This document shows, piece by piece, positions 9,811-16,561 of a stretch of 38,453 nt of DNA. Below the pieces are notes generated by a model, which saw only the letters and a program-made list of their open reading frames with translations, was not told where the DNA came from and did no database searches. Origin of the DNA: Enterococcus avium ATCC 14025 (GTDB lineage Bacteria; Bacillota; Bacilli; Lactobacillales; Enterococcaceae); NCBI RefSeq assembly GCF_000406965.1, contig NZ_KE136364.1, positions 1-38,453 of the forward strand. Reading direction: 5' to 3'. A program made the translations under genes and the position numbers. Each line of letters begins with the position of its first letter. Within the stretch, counting starts at the first letter, position 1.

Positions 9811-10256
9811 TCAAAGTATTAACTCGTTCCTACTCAATGGCCAAGCGTTGGTATACAGCGATAAAGGGGTACATTGAAAATCATTTAAAGTTAGAAATAT
9901 CGCCTGCAAAATCGGGAATAACTAACTTGAGAAAGAAACGAACAGAGTTCTTAGGATTTGAGATCAAAGCAGTTTCTAGAGGTGAAAAATACACCGCAAG
10001 AAGTTATGTGAGTAAGACAAGTAAACAAGCAATGATTAAACAACTAAGGGAAACCATTAAACGAATCCAAGGGAATCCTGGTTATGTTAATCTGTTGAAT
10101 TATAAAATATTGGGAATGCACAACTACTATAGAATCGCAACAACTGTTTCAGTGGCATTTAGTGAAATAGATTATGAATTAAAACAAATGATGAAGACGA
10201 GATTTAAAACAATAGGTAAATATAGTAAGCCCTATTATGGAACAAGCCCATCCTCG
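9811..10256 (+). pseudogene. ltrA-like: Outer-intron maturase, part 2 (thumb/X domain)
   Basis: This continues the outer maturase after the inner intron: FKVLTRSYSMAKRW, then LEISPAKSGITNLRKKRTEFLGFEI (RT7) and the start of the X domain with NYKILGMHNYYRIAT. The frame stops at TAA 10257-10259, where IS110 sequence begins. Joining 10256 to 11983 keeps the same frame and leads into the C-terminal part. Confidence 0.75.
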
Positions 10257-11982
10257 TAAAATAGTTTTTGTCTAATACTTTTTAATCAAAATGCTTCTGA
10301 ATCGAAAAATTTATTGAATAACACATTCCTTGCGGAATTTGTTTCGTTATTGTGTGATTTCTCAGAGTACAATGGATTCATGGAAAGGATCCAACGGGAA
10401 TTTGCTATGCCCTCCTGTAGCTTTGTCTACCTTGCAAAGTCTGTTACCCGAACCACTGTTATCACTACCAACTCATTAGCTGTTTCGATAATGGACTAGA
10501 CTTTCAGATAGTAGTTTGGAAGGCAGCTTCTAGCTCTTTTATCACCGTATTCTATTAGGCGAGGTTGTGGTTACACAGTGAGCTTCTGGGAAATCCCACA
10601 GTATCGAAGCATTTTCCAAAATTTAGATCGAAAGGAGGTCCTTCTTCCATGAAATTATTTGTCGGTATTGACGTTAGTTCTGAAAAGTTAGATGTCTGTT
10701 TCCTAACTGACGACGATCAGTTGTCTACATTGTCTGAAATCTCAGTCTCCAATGACATTGAAGGTGCTTCATTAACACGAGAAATGATTCTTGAGTTCAA
10801 TGAGAATTACCTATTTGATCAAATTATAATTGGCATGGAATCAACGTCCATGTACAGTTTCCATCCTTCAATGTTTTTTCATGAAGACGAGGAACTAAAA
10901 AAGCTCAATACGCTTGTAACTATCGAAAATCCTTTTCGAATTAAACAATTTAGACGCATGTTTGATGAAGACAAAACAGATCGTAATGACGCGCTAAGAA
11001 TTGCTGACTTTCTACGCATTCAACGTTTTACCACGTCTCCTATTAAAGAAGAAAAATACATGGCGTTACAGCGTCTGACCCGAACTCGTTATCAATTAAT
11101 TAAGCAACTAACTCGTACAAAGCAACACTTTCTTGAAAATCTAACGTACAAATGCAACACACTTGTTCGTGAAATGAAAGACGAATCTACTAGTCTTTTT
11201 AGTGCTACAGTGATTTCTCTAATGACAGAAGACTTCACGTTAGATGAACTGGCTGAGCTTCCTTTGGAAGCTTTCAGTGACTTAATCCAAGAAAAAGGAA
11301 GAGGTCGTTTCAAACAACCCGAGAAAATTGCCAAGGCTATTCAACGAGCCATCAGATCAAGCTATCGCTTAGGCACTGTAGCCCAAGAATCTATTGATAT
11401 TGTTCTGGGCGTTCTTGTTTGTGAAATGCGGGCTCTTGAAAAGAATATCAAAGAGCTGGATAAAGCAATTGAACAATTAGTTATAGTCATTCCAGAATAT
11501 CAATGTTTAACCAGTATTCCAGGAATTGGAAAAGTCTACGCTGCTGGTTTGATCGCTGAAATTGGTCAAATCGAACGATTTGAAGATCAAACAAAATTGG
11601 CGAAGTACGCTGGATTAAGTTGGAAAGTTAAACAATCTGGAAACTATCAGTCTCAAAATACACCTCTGACCAAGCAAGGGAATCGATATTTTCGTTATTA
11701 CTTAGTTGAAGCTGCCAACTCAGTAAAAAATTATCTTCCTGAATATAAAGCTTTTTATCAAAGCAAGTATAAAGAGGTACCTAAACACCAACACAAACGA
11801 GCACTCGTCTTAACCGCAAGAAAATTTACGCGTTTGGTGGATACGCTACTACGTAACCATCAACTCTACACGCCACCAAGGAGCGTGATAGATAAATAAC
11901 AATTTGTTATTGACGCAAATCCTTGAAACGCCCGAAAAAAATTGATTTTAGTCGGGTTTAGTTCAGTGCGCTTCAAAATAGT
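10257..11982 (+). mobile_element. IS110-family insertion in the outer maturase (ends approximate)
   Basis: About 1.7 kb carrying one recombinase gene. The maturase frame is lost at 10257 and can resume at 11983. An 8-bp direct repeat AAAATAGT lies at 10258-10265 and 11975-11982, marking the junctions to within a few bases. There are no clear terminal inverted repeats, as usual for IS110. A ~390-nt non-coding left end (10260-10648) precedes the gene; a small hairpin (ATTCC-TTGC-GGAAT near 10325) lies in it. In the IS110 group this is where the bridge RNA is encoded. A CCCGA...TCGGG stem with T-rich tail follows the gene near 11932-11960. Confidence 0.78.
10649..11899 (+). CDS. IS110-family recombinase (DEDD transposase)
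   Basis: A 416-residue RNA-guided recombinase of the IS110 element. ATG 10649 follows AAAGGAGGTC by 9-10 nt; an upstream in-frame extension lacks a ribosome site. The N-terminal RuvC-like DEDD domain shows Asp in FVGIDVSS, Glu in IIGMEST and the pair in DKTDRND; a coiled-coil stretch follows. The C-terminal Transposase_20 domain begins SIPGIGKVYAAGLIAEIG and includes KYAGLSW, the QSG serine site and LTKQGNRYFRYYLVEAA. Length and motifs are complete, so the enzyme is probably active. It lies in the same direction as the interrupted maturase. Confidence 0.93.
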   Translation: MKLFVGIDVSSEKLDVCFLTDDDQLSTLSEISVSNDIEGASLTREMILEFNENYLFDQIIIGMESTSMYSFHPSMFFHEDEELKKLNTLVTIENPFRIKQFRRMFDEDKTDRNDALRIADFLRIQRFTTSPIKEEKYMALQRLTRTRYQLIKQLTRTKQHFLENLTYKCNTLVREMKDESTSLFSATVISLMTEDFTLDELAELPLEAFSDLIQEKGRGRFKQPEKIAKAIQRAIRSSYRLGTVAQESIDIVLGVLVCEMRALEKNIKELDKAIEQLVIVIPEYQCLTSIPGIGKVYAAGLIAEIGQIERFEDQTKLAKYAGLSWKVKQSGNYQSQNTPLTKQGNRYFRYYLVEAANSVKNYLPEYKAFYQSKYKEVPKHQHKRALVLTARKFTRLVDTLLRNHQLYTPPRSVIDK

Positions 11983-12546
11983 CTATTCAATAAAAATAAT
12001 CTCAAATTTCATCTTGACTTATCACCATTAGACTTTGACAAACTGTATAGCAAAGATTACAGGACATGGAGAATTAACAGGACATGGATTTATCCAATCG
12101 CAGATGTTCAATTCAAAATACCTATTAACTTTATCCCTGGAACAGTTCCCTATACGTCCTCAGGACGTAACAAATACTACAAAGGGATAGGAATAGATAT
12201 AAAAATTGAAATGGCTAAAATTTTACGTCGTAGAGAAACAGGACGGACAGTAGAATACTTGGACAATAGATTGTCAAGATATGTCATGGTTAATGGAAAA
12301 TGTGAAGTAACAGGGCGTGTTCTATCATCAGAGGAATTTCATTGTCATCATATTACCCCTATCTCAATGGGGGGAACCGATAGGTATGATAATTTAAAAA
12401 TAATTCACAAAGATGTCCATAAAATAATTCATGCGAATACTATTAAAAACACGTTGAAATACCTAATAGAGCTTAAATTAACAGATAAACAATTAGACAA
12501 AATAAATATACTTCGAACTATGTGTCATCTTGAACCAATTATATAA
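11983..12546 (+). pseudogene. ltrA-like: Outer-intron maturase, part 3 (X domain end and HNH endonuclease)
   Basis: The C-terminal 187 codons of the outer maturase. It reads LFNKNNLKFHLD..., a Trp/Arg-rich DNA-binding stretch, then an HNH endonuclease: CEVTGRVL, FHCHHITPISMGG and YDNLKIIHKDVHKIIH. An ATG at 12211 could start a free 111-residue HNH protein, but no good ribosome site precedes it. Because the IS110 sits upstream, this part is separated from the RT domain and is best called a fragment. Confidence 0.72.
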
Positions 12547-12562
12547 ATAGTTTTTAGATGGA

Positions 12563-12597
12563 ACGCCGTGTGCGGGGAAAGTCGCATGCACGGTGTG
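12563..12597 (+). ncRNA. Outer intron domain V
   Basis: A hairpin with lower stem CGCCGUG/CACGGUG, two-nt bulge region and UGCG-GGAAA-CGCA upper part, carrying a CGC catalytic triad. It starts about 16 nt after the maturase stop and precedes the domain VI region and the 3' splice site at 12645. Confidence 0.8.
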
Positions 12598-12645
12598 GAA
12601 CGGGGGAAAAGATGGAGATTATATCAAAATCTTACCTATCGTTAT

Positions 12646-12716
12646 AGCTTTGCATGGACAACAGCCTTTCTCAAGGAATGTTGGTTGATCCGCAAAGTGT
12701 ATTATTCGAAAACTAA
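12646..12716 (+). CDS. GH73/M23 peptidoglycan hydrolase, exon 2
   Basis: The last 23 codons of the hydrolase started at 5094. After splicing, base 6423 (A) joins AG at 12646 to give Lys, and the frame continues KLCMDNSLSQGMLVDPQSVL and stops at TAA 12714-12716. The 'G.l.DP...L' ending is the usual C-terminus of M23 enzymes, which supports the splice assignment. The piece has no start of its own. Confidence 0.75.
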
Positions 12717-12735
12717 AAATGAATCACTTGAATTC

Positions 12736-12761
12736 AAGAGACTCGATGGAGCCTCTTTTTT
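12736..12761 (+). terminator. Terminator-like hairpin after hydrolase exon 2
   Basis: AAGAG-A-CTC and GAG-C-CTCTT pair around a GATG loop with one A/C mismatch, followed by a T-run. It lies just before the ribosome site of the next gene. Confidence 0.6.
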
Positions 12762-12780
12762 GTGGAGGTGACGCATAAAA

Positions 12781-13332
12781 ATGGAATTTATTGGAGAACC
12801 AATTGTTGAAGAGGAATTTATTGAGCATTACATGTATCTGTTTGAGTCTTCGATTCGTCAGCTATGTTCAATTGATGAATTTTTGCCAAAGGAAAAAGAA
12901 TACCTGCAAGCAGAGTATCGTTGCGCCTGGTTGTTGTATCAAAAGTTTGAAGCAGAACAAAAACGTCCGCCGGACTACCGTTTCCTCAGTGATAGTGTGA
13001 CGAATGCCGTGATTGCTCGTGAGTACCTATTCCAAGAACGAGAAAAAAACATGATGAATTCGGAACATTTTGCGGAACGCTATATTGTTCTTCTACGATC
13101 CGAGGGGTTACTCACACCTGTGGTTTTTGGAGCCACTGACTTTGCCTTCATCATGGAAAGTGAGCGACACCGAGCGGTCAAACGGTATGACGAGGAAGAT
13201 ACCTTTACTGAAGGCTATGAAATGATGCGCATTCAGAATAATCGTTTCCTGCAAAACTTTGTGATCCAGCAATTGGCGGATGGGTTTCTTGATCTTTATT
13301 CGGTGTACATGAAGAAACGGCAGGAGGGATAA
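12781..13332 (+). CDS. Unrecognised 183-residue transfer-region protein
   Basis: I do not recognise a family. ATG 12781 follows GGAGGTG at 12764-12770. The protein is soluble, acidic, rich in Glu, Phe, Tyr and Arg, predicted mostly helical, with no signal peptide or membrane segment. It is the first of three closely spaced genes (gap of 4 nt to the next), so it belongs to one operon with two other unrecognised proteins, the LPNTG protein and TcpC-E. A cytoplasmic accessory role in conjugation is inferred from position only. Confidence 0.75.
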   Translation: MEFIGEPIVEEEFIEHYMYLFESSIRQLCSIDEFLPKEKEYLQAEYRCAWLLYQKFEAEQKRPPDYRFLSDSVTNAVIAREYLFQEREKNMMNSEHFAERYIVLLRSEGLLTPVVFGATDFAFIMESERHRAVKRYDEEDTFTEGYEMMRIQNNRFLQNFVIQQLADGFLDLYSVYMKKRQEG

Positions 13333-13336
13333 GAGA

Positions 13337-13696
13337 ATGCTTCGATTGATCCTATATACATTGATCGGATTTTTCATAGTCAGTTTTATTTGGCCTTTTT
13401 TGGGTGCCAAATTTGAATGTCTACAAAAGAAGGATCGCTTGGCTTGGAAGCAAGGTTTCAAACGGAATCGGTATGAGCTATTCCTAACATTTGATGATGG
13501 ACGATTTGCGTGCTATCAGCTATTTGCCAACTATACAAAGTATCAAGCAGCCGACTTATTGCTCAAGCTTTTTGAAAGTAATCCATTTGTCGGGATTGAA
13601 GAGAATGGACGAGTCTTCTATTATCGCTATTCTCAAATTGAAAAGATAGAATCTGAAAAATATCCGCTAAAAATGGGAAAGAAAGGTCTGTTTTGA
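13337..13696 (+). CDS. Unrecognised 119-residue protein with one membrane helix
   Basis: ATG 13337 follows AGGAGGG that overlaps the end of the previous gene. Residues about 3-24 form one membrane helix, followed by a basic patch (KKDRLAWKQGFKRNR) and a compact C-terminal domain with YELFLTFDDGRFACYQLF and a PH-like alternation of hydrophobic residues. No catalytic motif is seen. It probably sits in the membrane with its main domain in the cytoplasm, by the positive-inside rule. The next start is one base after its stop. Confidence 0.72.
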   Translation: MLRLILYTLIGFFIVSFIWPFLGAKFECLQKKDRLAWKQGFKRNRYELFLTFDDGRFACYQLFANYTKYQAADLLLKLFESNPFVGIEENGRVFYYRYSQIEKIESEKYPLKMGKKGLF

Positions 13697-13697
13697 T

Positions 13698-14075
13698 ATG
13701 TCTGATTTTTTAATCTGGTATGAGCATGATCAGTTTCAAGAGTTTCGCCAATTGATCGAGGCTGTTTTAACTACGTTGAAACCCCAAAATGAGCCATTCA
13801 TTGGCTTACCAAAGGAATTGAAAGTGAAGTATAAGAATGAACCAACAATATACCAACGCTATGTGAATCAACGAGTACGTTATATCAATGAGAGGGAGCA
13901 ACAGCGGCAGCGATTTATCAAATGGTGTAGTGAAGAAGTCATTGAAAAGTTAACTCAAATTTATCCAGAGGTGGATCGTGTACAAATTGTGTCGGAAACC
14001 ATTTCTGGATTGAATCAAGTATTTTTAGAGCATTATGAAAGCCTGACAATGTACTCTTTAGAAATAAATTTTTAG
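13698..14075 (+). CDS. Unrecognised 125-residue protein
   Basis: ATG 13698 lies directly after the previous stop, which suggests translational coupling; the ribosome site (AAAGG) is weak. The protein is soluble and helical, with a basic middle (YQRYVNQRVRYINEREQQRQRF) and an acidic end. No known domain is recognised. It is probably part of the transfer operon. Confidence 0.7.
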   Translation: MSDFLIWYEHDQFQEFRQLIEAVLTTLKPQNEPFIGLPKELKVKYKNEPTIYQRYVNQRVRYINEREQQRQRFIKWCSEEVIEKLTQIYPEVDRVQIVSETISGLNQVFLEHYESLTMYSLEINF

Positions 14076-14092
14076 TGAATGGAGAATAGAAC

Positions 14093-14800
14093 ATGAAAAA
14101 AATAATGATCACAACCTTAACAATTACCAGTGTAACTTTATATGGTTTACAATTTGGAAGTTCTTTTGTACAAGCTGGTGAGGTAGATATGCCAATGGTA
14201 GAACAGGGAAATCAAGTTGAACGTGTTTCTACGGAAGATGGATTGAGTGAAGAATTGCCTGGAGAACTACCAACAGCCCCAGAGCTACCGACCGATCCAG
14301 AATTACCCGAAACTCCGGAGGTTCCTGAAACACCAGAAGTACCAGAGACACCCGAGGTTCCCGAAACGCCAGAAGTACCGGAGATTCCCGAAACACCGGA
14401 AGTCCCTGAAACGCCAGAGAAACCAGAACAGCCGGAAAAACCTAGTAAGCCAGAGGTACCTGCTCAACCAGAACAACCACAGATACCCACACCATCCAAT
14501 CCAGGAGAAGACGTTGTATTGAATCCAACAGTAGAGGCACCCATAGAAACGGCGACAGGAGAACAAATTGTTTCAGTGAAAGACGGCGTAGCCTATAAAC
14601 AAACGGCAGCCGGATTAGCACCCATTGAAAGTGAAGTCACTCCATTACCAGATGGAAACATTTCTATAAAGGCTGCGGATGGATCGACAAAAGTTTTACC
14701 AAATACAGGCGAAGCCTCTAACGAAAGTTTATCCGCTTTAGGTTTAGGCTTGATGTCAATGGTTGGATTGATCTGGAAGTTTCGATTTTTCAAACGGTAA
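14093..14800 (+). CDS. Proline-rich LPNTG cell-wall-anchored protein
   Basis: A 235-residue secreted protein: signal peptide about 1-28 (cleaved after FVQA), an acidic Pro-Glu repeat region (PETPEV-type, about residues 60-115), a small globular part (about 135-195) and the anchor LPNTG at about 202-206, hydrophobic helix and FRFFKR tail. The rigid Pro-rich stalk should hold the small domain off the wall. It is probably anchored by the sortase at 3986 or by the host housekeeping sortase. It lies directly before tcpC, so a role in donor-recipient contact is plausible but not shown. Confidence 0.85.
   Translation: MKKIMITTLTITSVTLYGLQFGSSFVQAGEVDMPMVEQGNQVERVSTEDGLSEELPGELPTAPELPTDPELPETPEVPETPEVPETPEVPETPEVPEIPETPEVPETPEKPEQPEKPSKPEVPAQPEQPQIPTPSNPGEDVVLNPTVEAPIETATGEQIVSVKDGVAYKQTAAGLAPIESEVTPLPDGNISIKAADGSTKVLPNTGEASNESLSALGLGLMSMVGLIWKFRFFKR
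14289..14430 (+). repeat. Short tandem repeat encoding P-E-T-P-E-V
   Basis: Units of 18 nt (and 9-nt half units) coding for PETPEV or PEIPETPEV repeat about seven times, with silent variation between units. Copy number in such coding repeats changes easily by slippage. Confidence 0.75.
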
Positions 14801-14835
14801 GATGGCTCGAATAATCAAAAGGAGTTGTCTATTGA

Positions 14836-15792
14836 ATGAAGGAGCGGCGAATTAAAAAGAAAGATAAAACAACTAGTGAAAAAATACCGAAAGTACGAAG
14901 GATTCAAACCAAAGCAATGAGACGTTTGTTTTGGTTAGGAATTCTTTTTCTAAGTGTTTCAGGAGTATTTGCCTTTCTTCAAACTCAAGGCTTACGAGTA
15001 AAAGTGAGTTCACTAAACAAAGTGGTCACTACTATTCAACAGAAAAGCAAAGAAGAGGCTAGTAGCTCGGTAGTGCTAACACCTGAAATTGAATCCTTTA
15101 TGAACCGCTTTGTCGCATTGTACATGGCGGTTTCTGATGATAGTGAGACTCAAAAATTGAGACAAGAAACTCTAATGAACGATTACTTTGCCCAAGGAAT
15201 CAAGGAAGGTAATTCGATCTTTTCAGGAAAGCGAACATTAAAGTCAGCCGCTTTTATCTCGTTGAAAAAAGTGTCAGGTGTTTCGACTGCTTCTTACAAA
15301 GTTACTTATATTATCGAAACAAAAGGAGAGGATGATCAACCAAAGGAAGTCACGGCCAGTCAACTATTGAATATTCCTTTCCAAACTTCTATGGCAGGAA
15401 GTCGAGTGATTTCTTATCCTTATTTCACTGCGTTAAAGGAAAACAAAGAGAAGGCAAAAATCTTAGATTTCGATCCGAATGATTTTGATTCAGTCAATGG
15501 TCATATCCGTAGAGAAGTAATGACTTATATTGAGGAATTTTTGGAGAAGTATGCGAAAAGCTCTTCGGCAGATATGCGCTATATGATGGATGATCCAGAA
15601 GGGCTGCAAGGTTCAGCGAGCATTGACGAAGTAACAGGCCAGGTATTCAAAGAAAAAGACCATTTTGTAGTGAAAGCAGCGGTCAAGTTCAAAGACAAAG
15701 GAACAGAATTGATTTGGCAAGAAAATATGTCTTTTGAAGTAGTAAAAAAATTGGGCAAGTATTATGTCCAGAAACTAAACCATACATGGTAG
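14836..15792 (+). CDS. tcpC: Conjugative transfer protein TcpC (Tn916 Orf13-like)
   Basis: A 318-residue bitopic membrane protein of the Gram-positive type IV secretion channel. ATG 14836 follows AAGGAG. The N-terminus is very basic and cytoplasmic (residues 1-30). A single membrane helix follows (about 34-52), then an extracellular part expected to fold as two NTF2-like (VirB8-like) domains, as in TcpC of pCW3. Residues about 62-75 form a Ser-rich linker. It should be a channel scaffold in the wall zone. It leads a run tcpC-tcpD-tcpE with gaps of 18 and 2 nt. Confidence 0.85.
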   Translation: MKERRIKKKDKTTSEKIPKVRRIQTKAMRRLFWLGILFLSVSGVFAFLQTQGLRVKVSSLNKVVTTIQQKSKEEASSSVVLTPEIESFMNRFVALYMAVSDDSETQKLRQETLMNDYFAQGIKEGNSIFSGKRTLKSAAFISLKKVSGVSTASYKVTYIIETKGEDDQPKEVTASQLLNIPFQTSMAGSRVISYPYFTALKENKEKAKILDFDPNDFDSVNGHIRREVMTYIEEFLEKYAKSSSADMRYMMDDPEGLQGSASIDEVTGQVFKEKDHFVVKAAVKFKDKGTELIWQENMSFEVVKKLGKYYVQKLNHTW

Positions 15793-15810
15793 AAATGAGG
15801 GAATCACAAG

Positions 15811-16029
15811 ATGGGATTAAAACAACTGTCTGATTTTATATTGGAACAAGGGAAATATGCGATTATCATGTTGGTCGTCTATTTGGCTTCCAAAAACTTT
15901 GCGAAGTCAAAAGTCGTTCAGATTATTTCTGCATTTGTAGGTGGAGCGATCGCTTATTTCTTCTTGAATGATCCAGAAAAAGTATTTGATGGCATGGGTA
16001 CGATTATTGAGAAGTTGTTTGGTGGTTAA
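15811..16029 (+). CDS. tcpD: TcpD-like small membrane protein
   Basis: A 72-residue protein with two hydrophobic helices (about 16-30 and 38-55). ATG 15811 follows GAGGGAATC. Its size, two-helix shape and place between tcpC and tcpE match TcpD-type proteins of Gram-positive conjugative elements, which form part of the inner-membrane transfer complex. Assignment relies on context and size. Confidence 0.75.
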   Translation: MGLKQLSDFILEQGKYAIIMLVVYLASKNFAKSKVVQIISAFVGGAIAYFFLNDPEKVFDGMGTIIEKLFGG

Positions 16030-16031
16030 TC

Positions 16032-16424
16032 ATGAAATGGGAACCGCACAATTACTCAGCAGCATTTAAAGAACCCTATCGCATACAAGATTTAGGGAAT
16101 TTAGGTCGTTTGCCTGCACCAATAGCGGTGGTGAACATTGGCAGCTTCCTTTTTGTGTTTGGATTAATGTGGGGAGCTTTTCGTGATCCTATTCAACGAG
16201 GGGCTAAAATTCTGCCATTTTTACCAGCACTATGTTATATAGGTTTCCCAATAGCAAGCGTATTGTTATTAAACAAGATTCAACCGGACGGGAAGAAGCT
16301 TTATTATTATGTCTTTGATCTTGTAATTTATTTGATAATAATTCATTGGCGAGATATATACTTTTTTAACGGAGCAGCATTTAGACAATCAGATATAAAC
16401 GAAGTAATTAGATTCAAGAAATAG
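16032..16424 (+). CDS. tcpE: TcpE-family conjugation protein (Tn916 Orf17-like)
   Basis: A 130-residue membrane protein beginning 2 nt after tcpD. The N-terminus KEPYRIQDLGNLGRLPAPI is the typical TcpE start, followed by membrane helices at about 36-50, 60-80 and 92-108. TcpE proteins belong to the transfer complex with VirB4-like ATPases. It is somewhat shorter than the ~165 residues I expect for Orf17, and its last ~20 codons run into the A+T-rich AAA-ATPase segment, so its 3' end may have been replaced when that cargo was inserted. Confidence 0.82.
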   Translation: MKWEPHNYSAAFKEPYRIQDLGNLGRLPAPIAVVNIGSFLFVFGLMWGAFRDPIQRGAKILPFLPALCYIGFPIASVLLLNKIQPDGKKLYYYVFDLVIYLIIIHWRDIYFFNGAAFRQSDINEVIRFKK

Positions 16425-16481
16425 GTACAAATATTGTTTATAATATCATTACAATTCAACTAGTTATGCTCCAATTCGTTC

Positions 16482-16490
16482 TGTTATAAT
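16482..16490 (+). promoter_or_regulatory. Extended -10 promoter for the AAA-ATPase gene
   Basis: TGTTATAAT matches the extended -10 form (TGn TATAAT); no good -35 box is seen. It lies about 70 nt before the start codon in the gap behind tcpE. This suggests the ATPase gene is transcribed independently of the transfer operon. Confidence 0.6.
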
Positions 16491-16561
16491 GAAATAAATC
16501 ACAATCGTTTTCTTATATTAGAACAAGTTATTTCCTTATGAGAAGAGAAATGGGGGCAATT

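Larger units (their letters stand above)
6424..12645 (+). mobile_element. Outer group II intron (carries an HNH reverse transcriptase, an inner intron and an IS110)
   Basis: The 5' end reads GTGTATAAACG, matching the group II GUGYG start. Domain V lies at about 12563-12597 with a CGC triad and GGAAA loop, and the intron ends ...CGTTAT (AY rule). Splicing at these points rejoins the hydrolase reading frame exactly, which is the best evidence for the ends. 6424-7108 is non-coding ribozyme RNA (domains I-IV start) with many short stems and no convincing gene. Without its insertions the intron would be about 2.6 kb. The EBS/IBS pairs were not proven; TTATTC near 6468 and 6680 could pair with the last exon bases GGATAA. 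Confidence 0.85.

Noticed and set aside
10314-10499. 61-codon open frame in the IS110 left end
   Set aside because: No ribosome site, no family resemblance, and it lies where IS110-group elements carry non-coding RNA.
12568-12771. 67-codon frame across the outer intron's domain V and the hydrolase exon
   Set aside because: It reads through ribozyme RNA and uses the wrong frame of exon 2; the true exon frame gives the M23-like C-terminus.
14303-14566. Antisense Trp/Phe/Arg-rich 87-codon frame opposite the PETPEV repeats
   Set aside because: A repeat artefact: the reverse complement of Pro-Glu codons gives such residues; no start signal.
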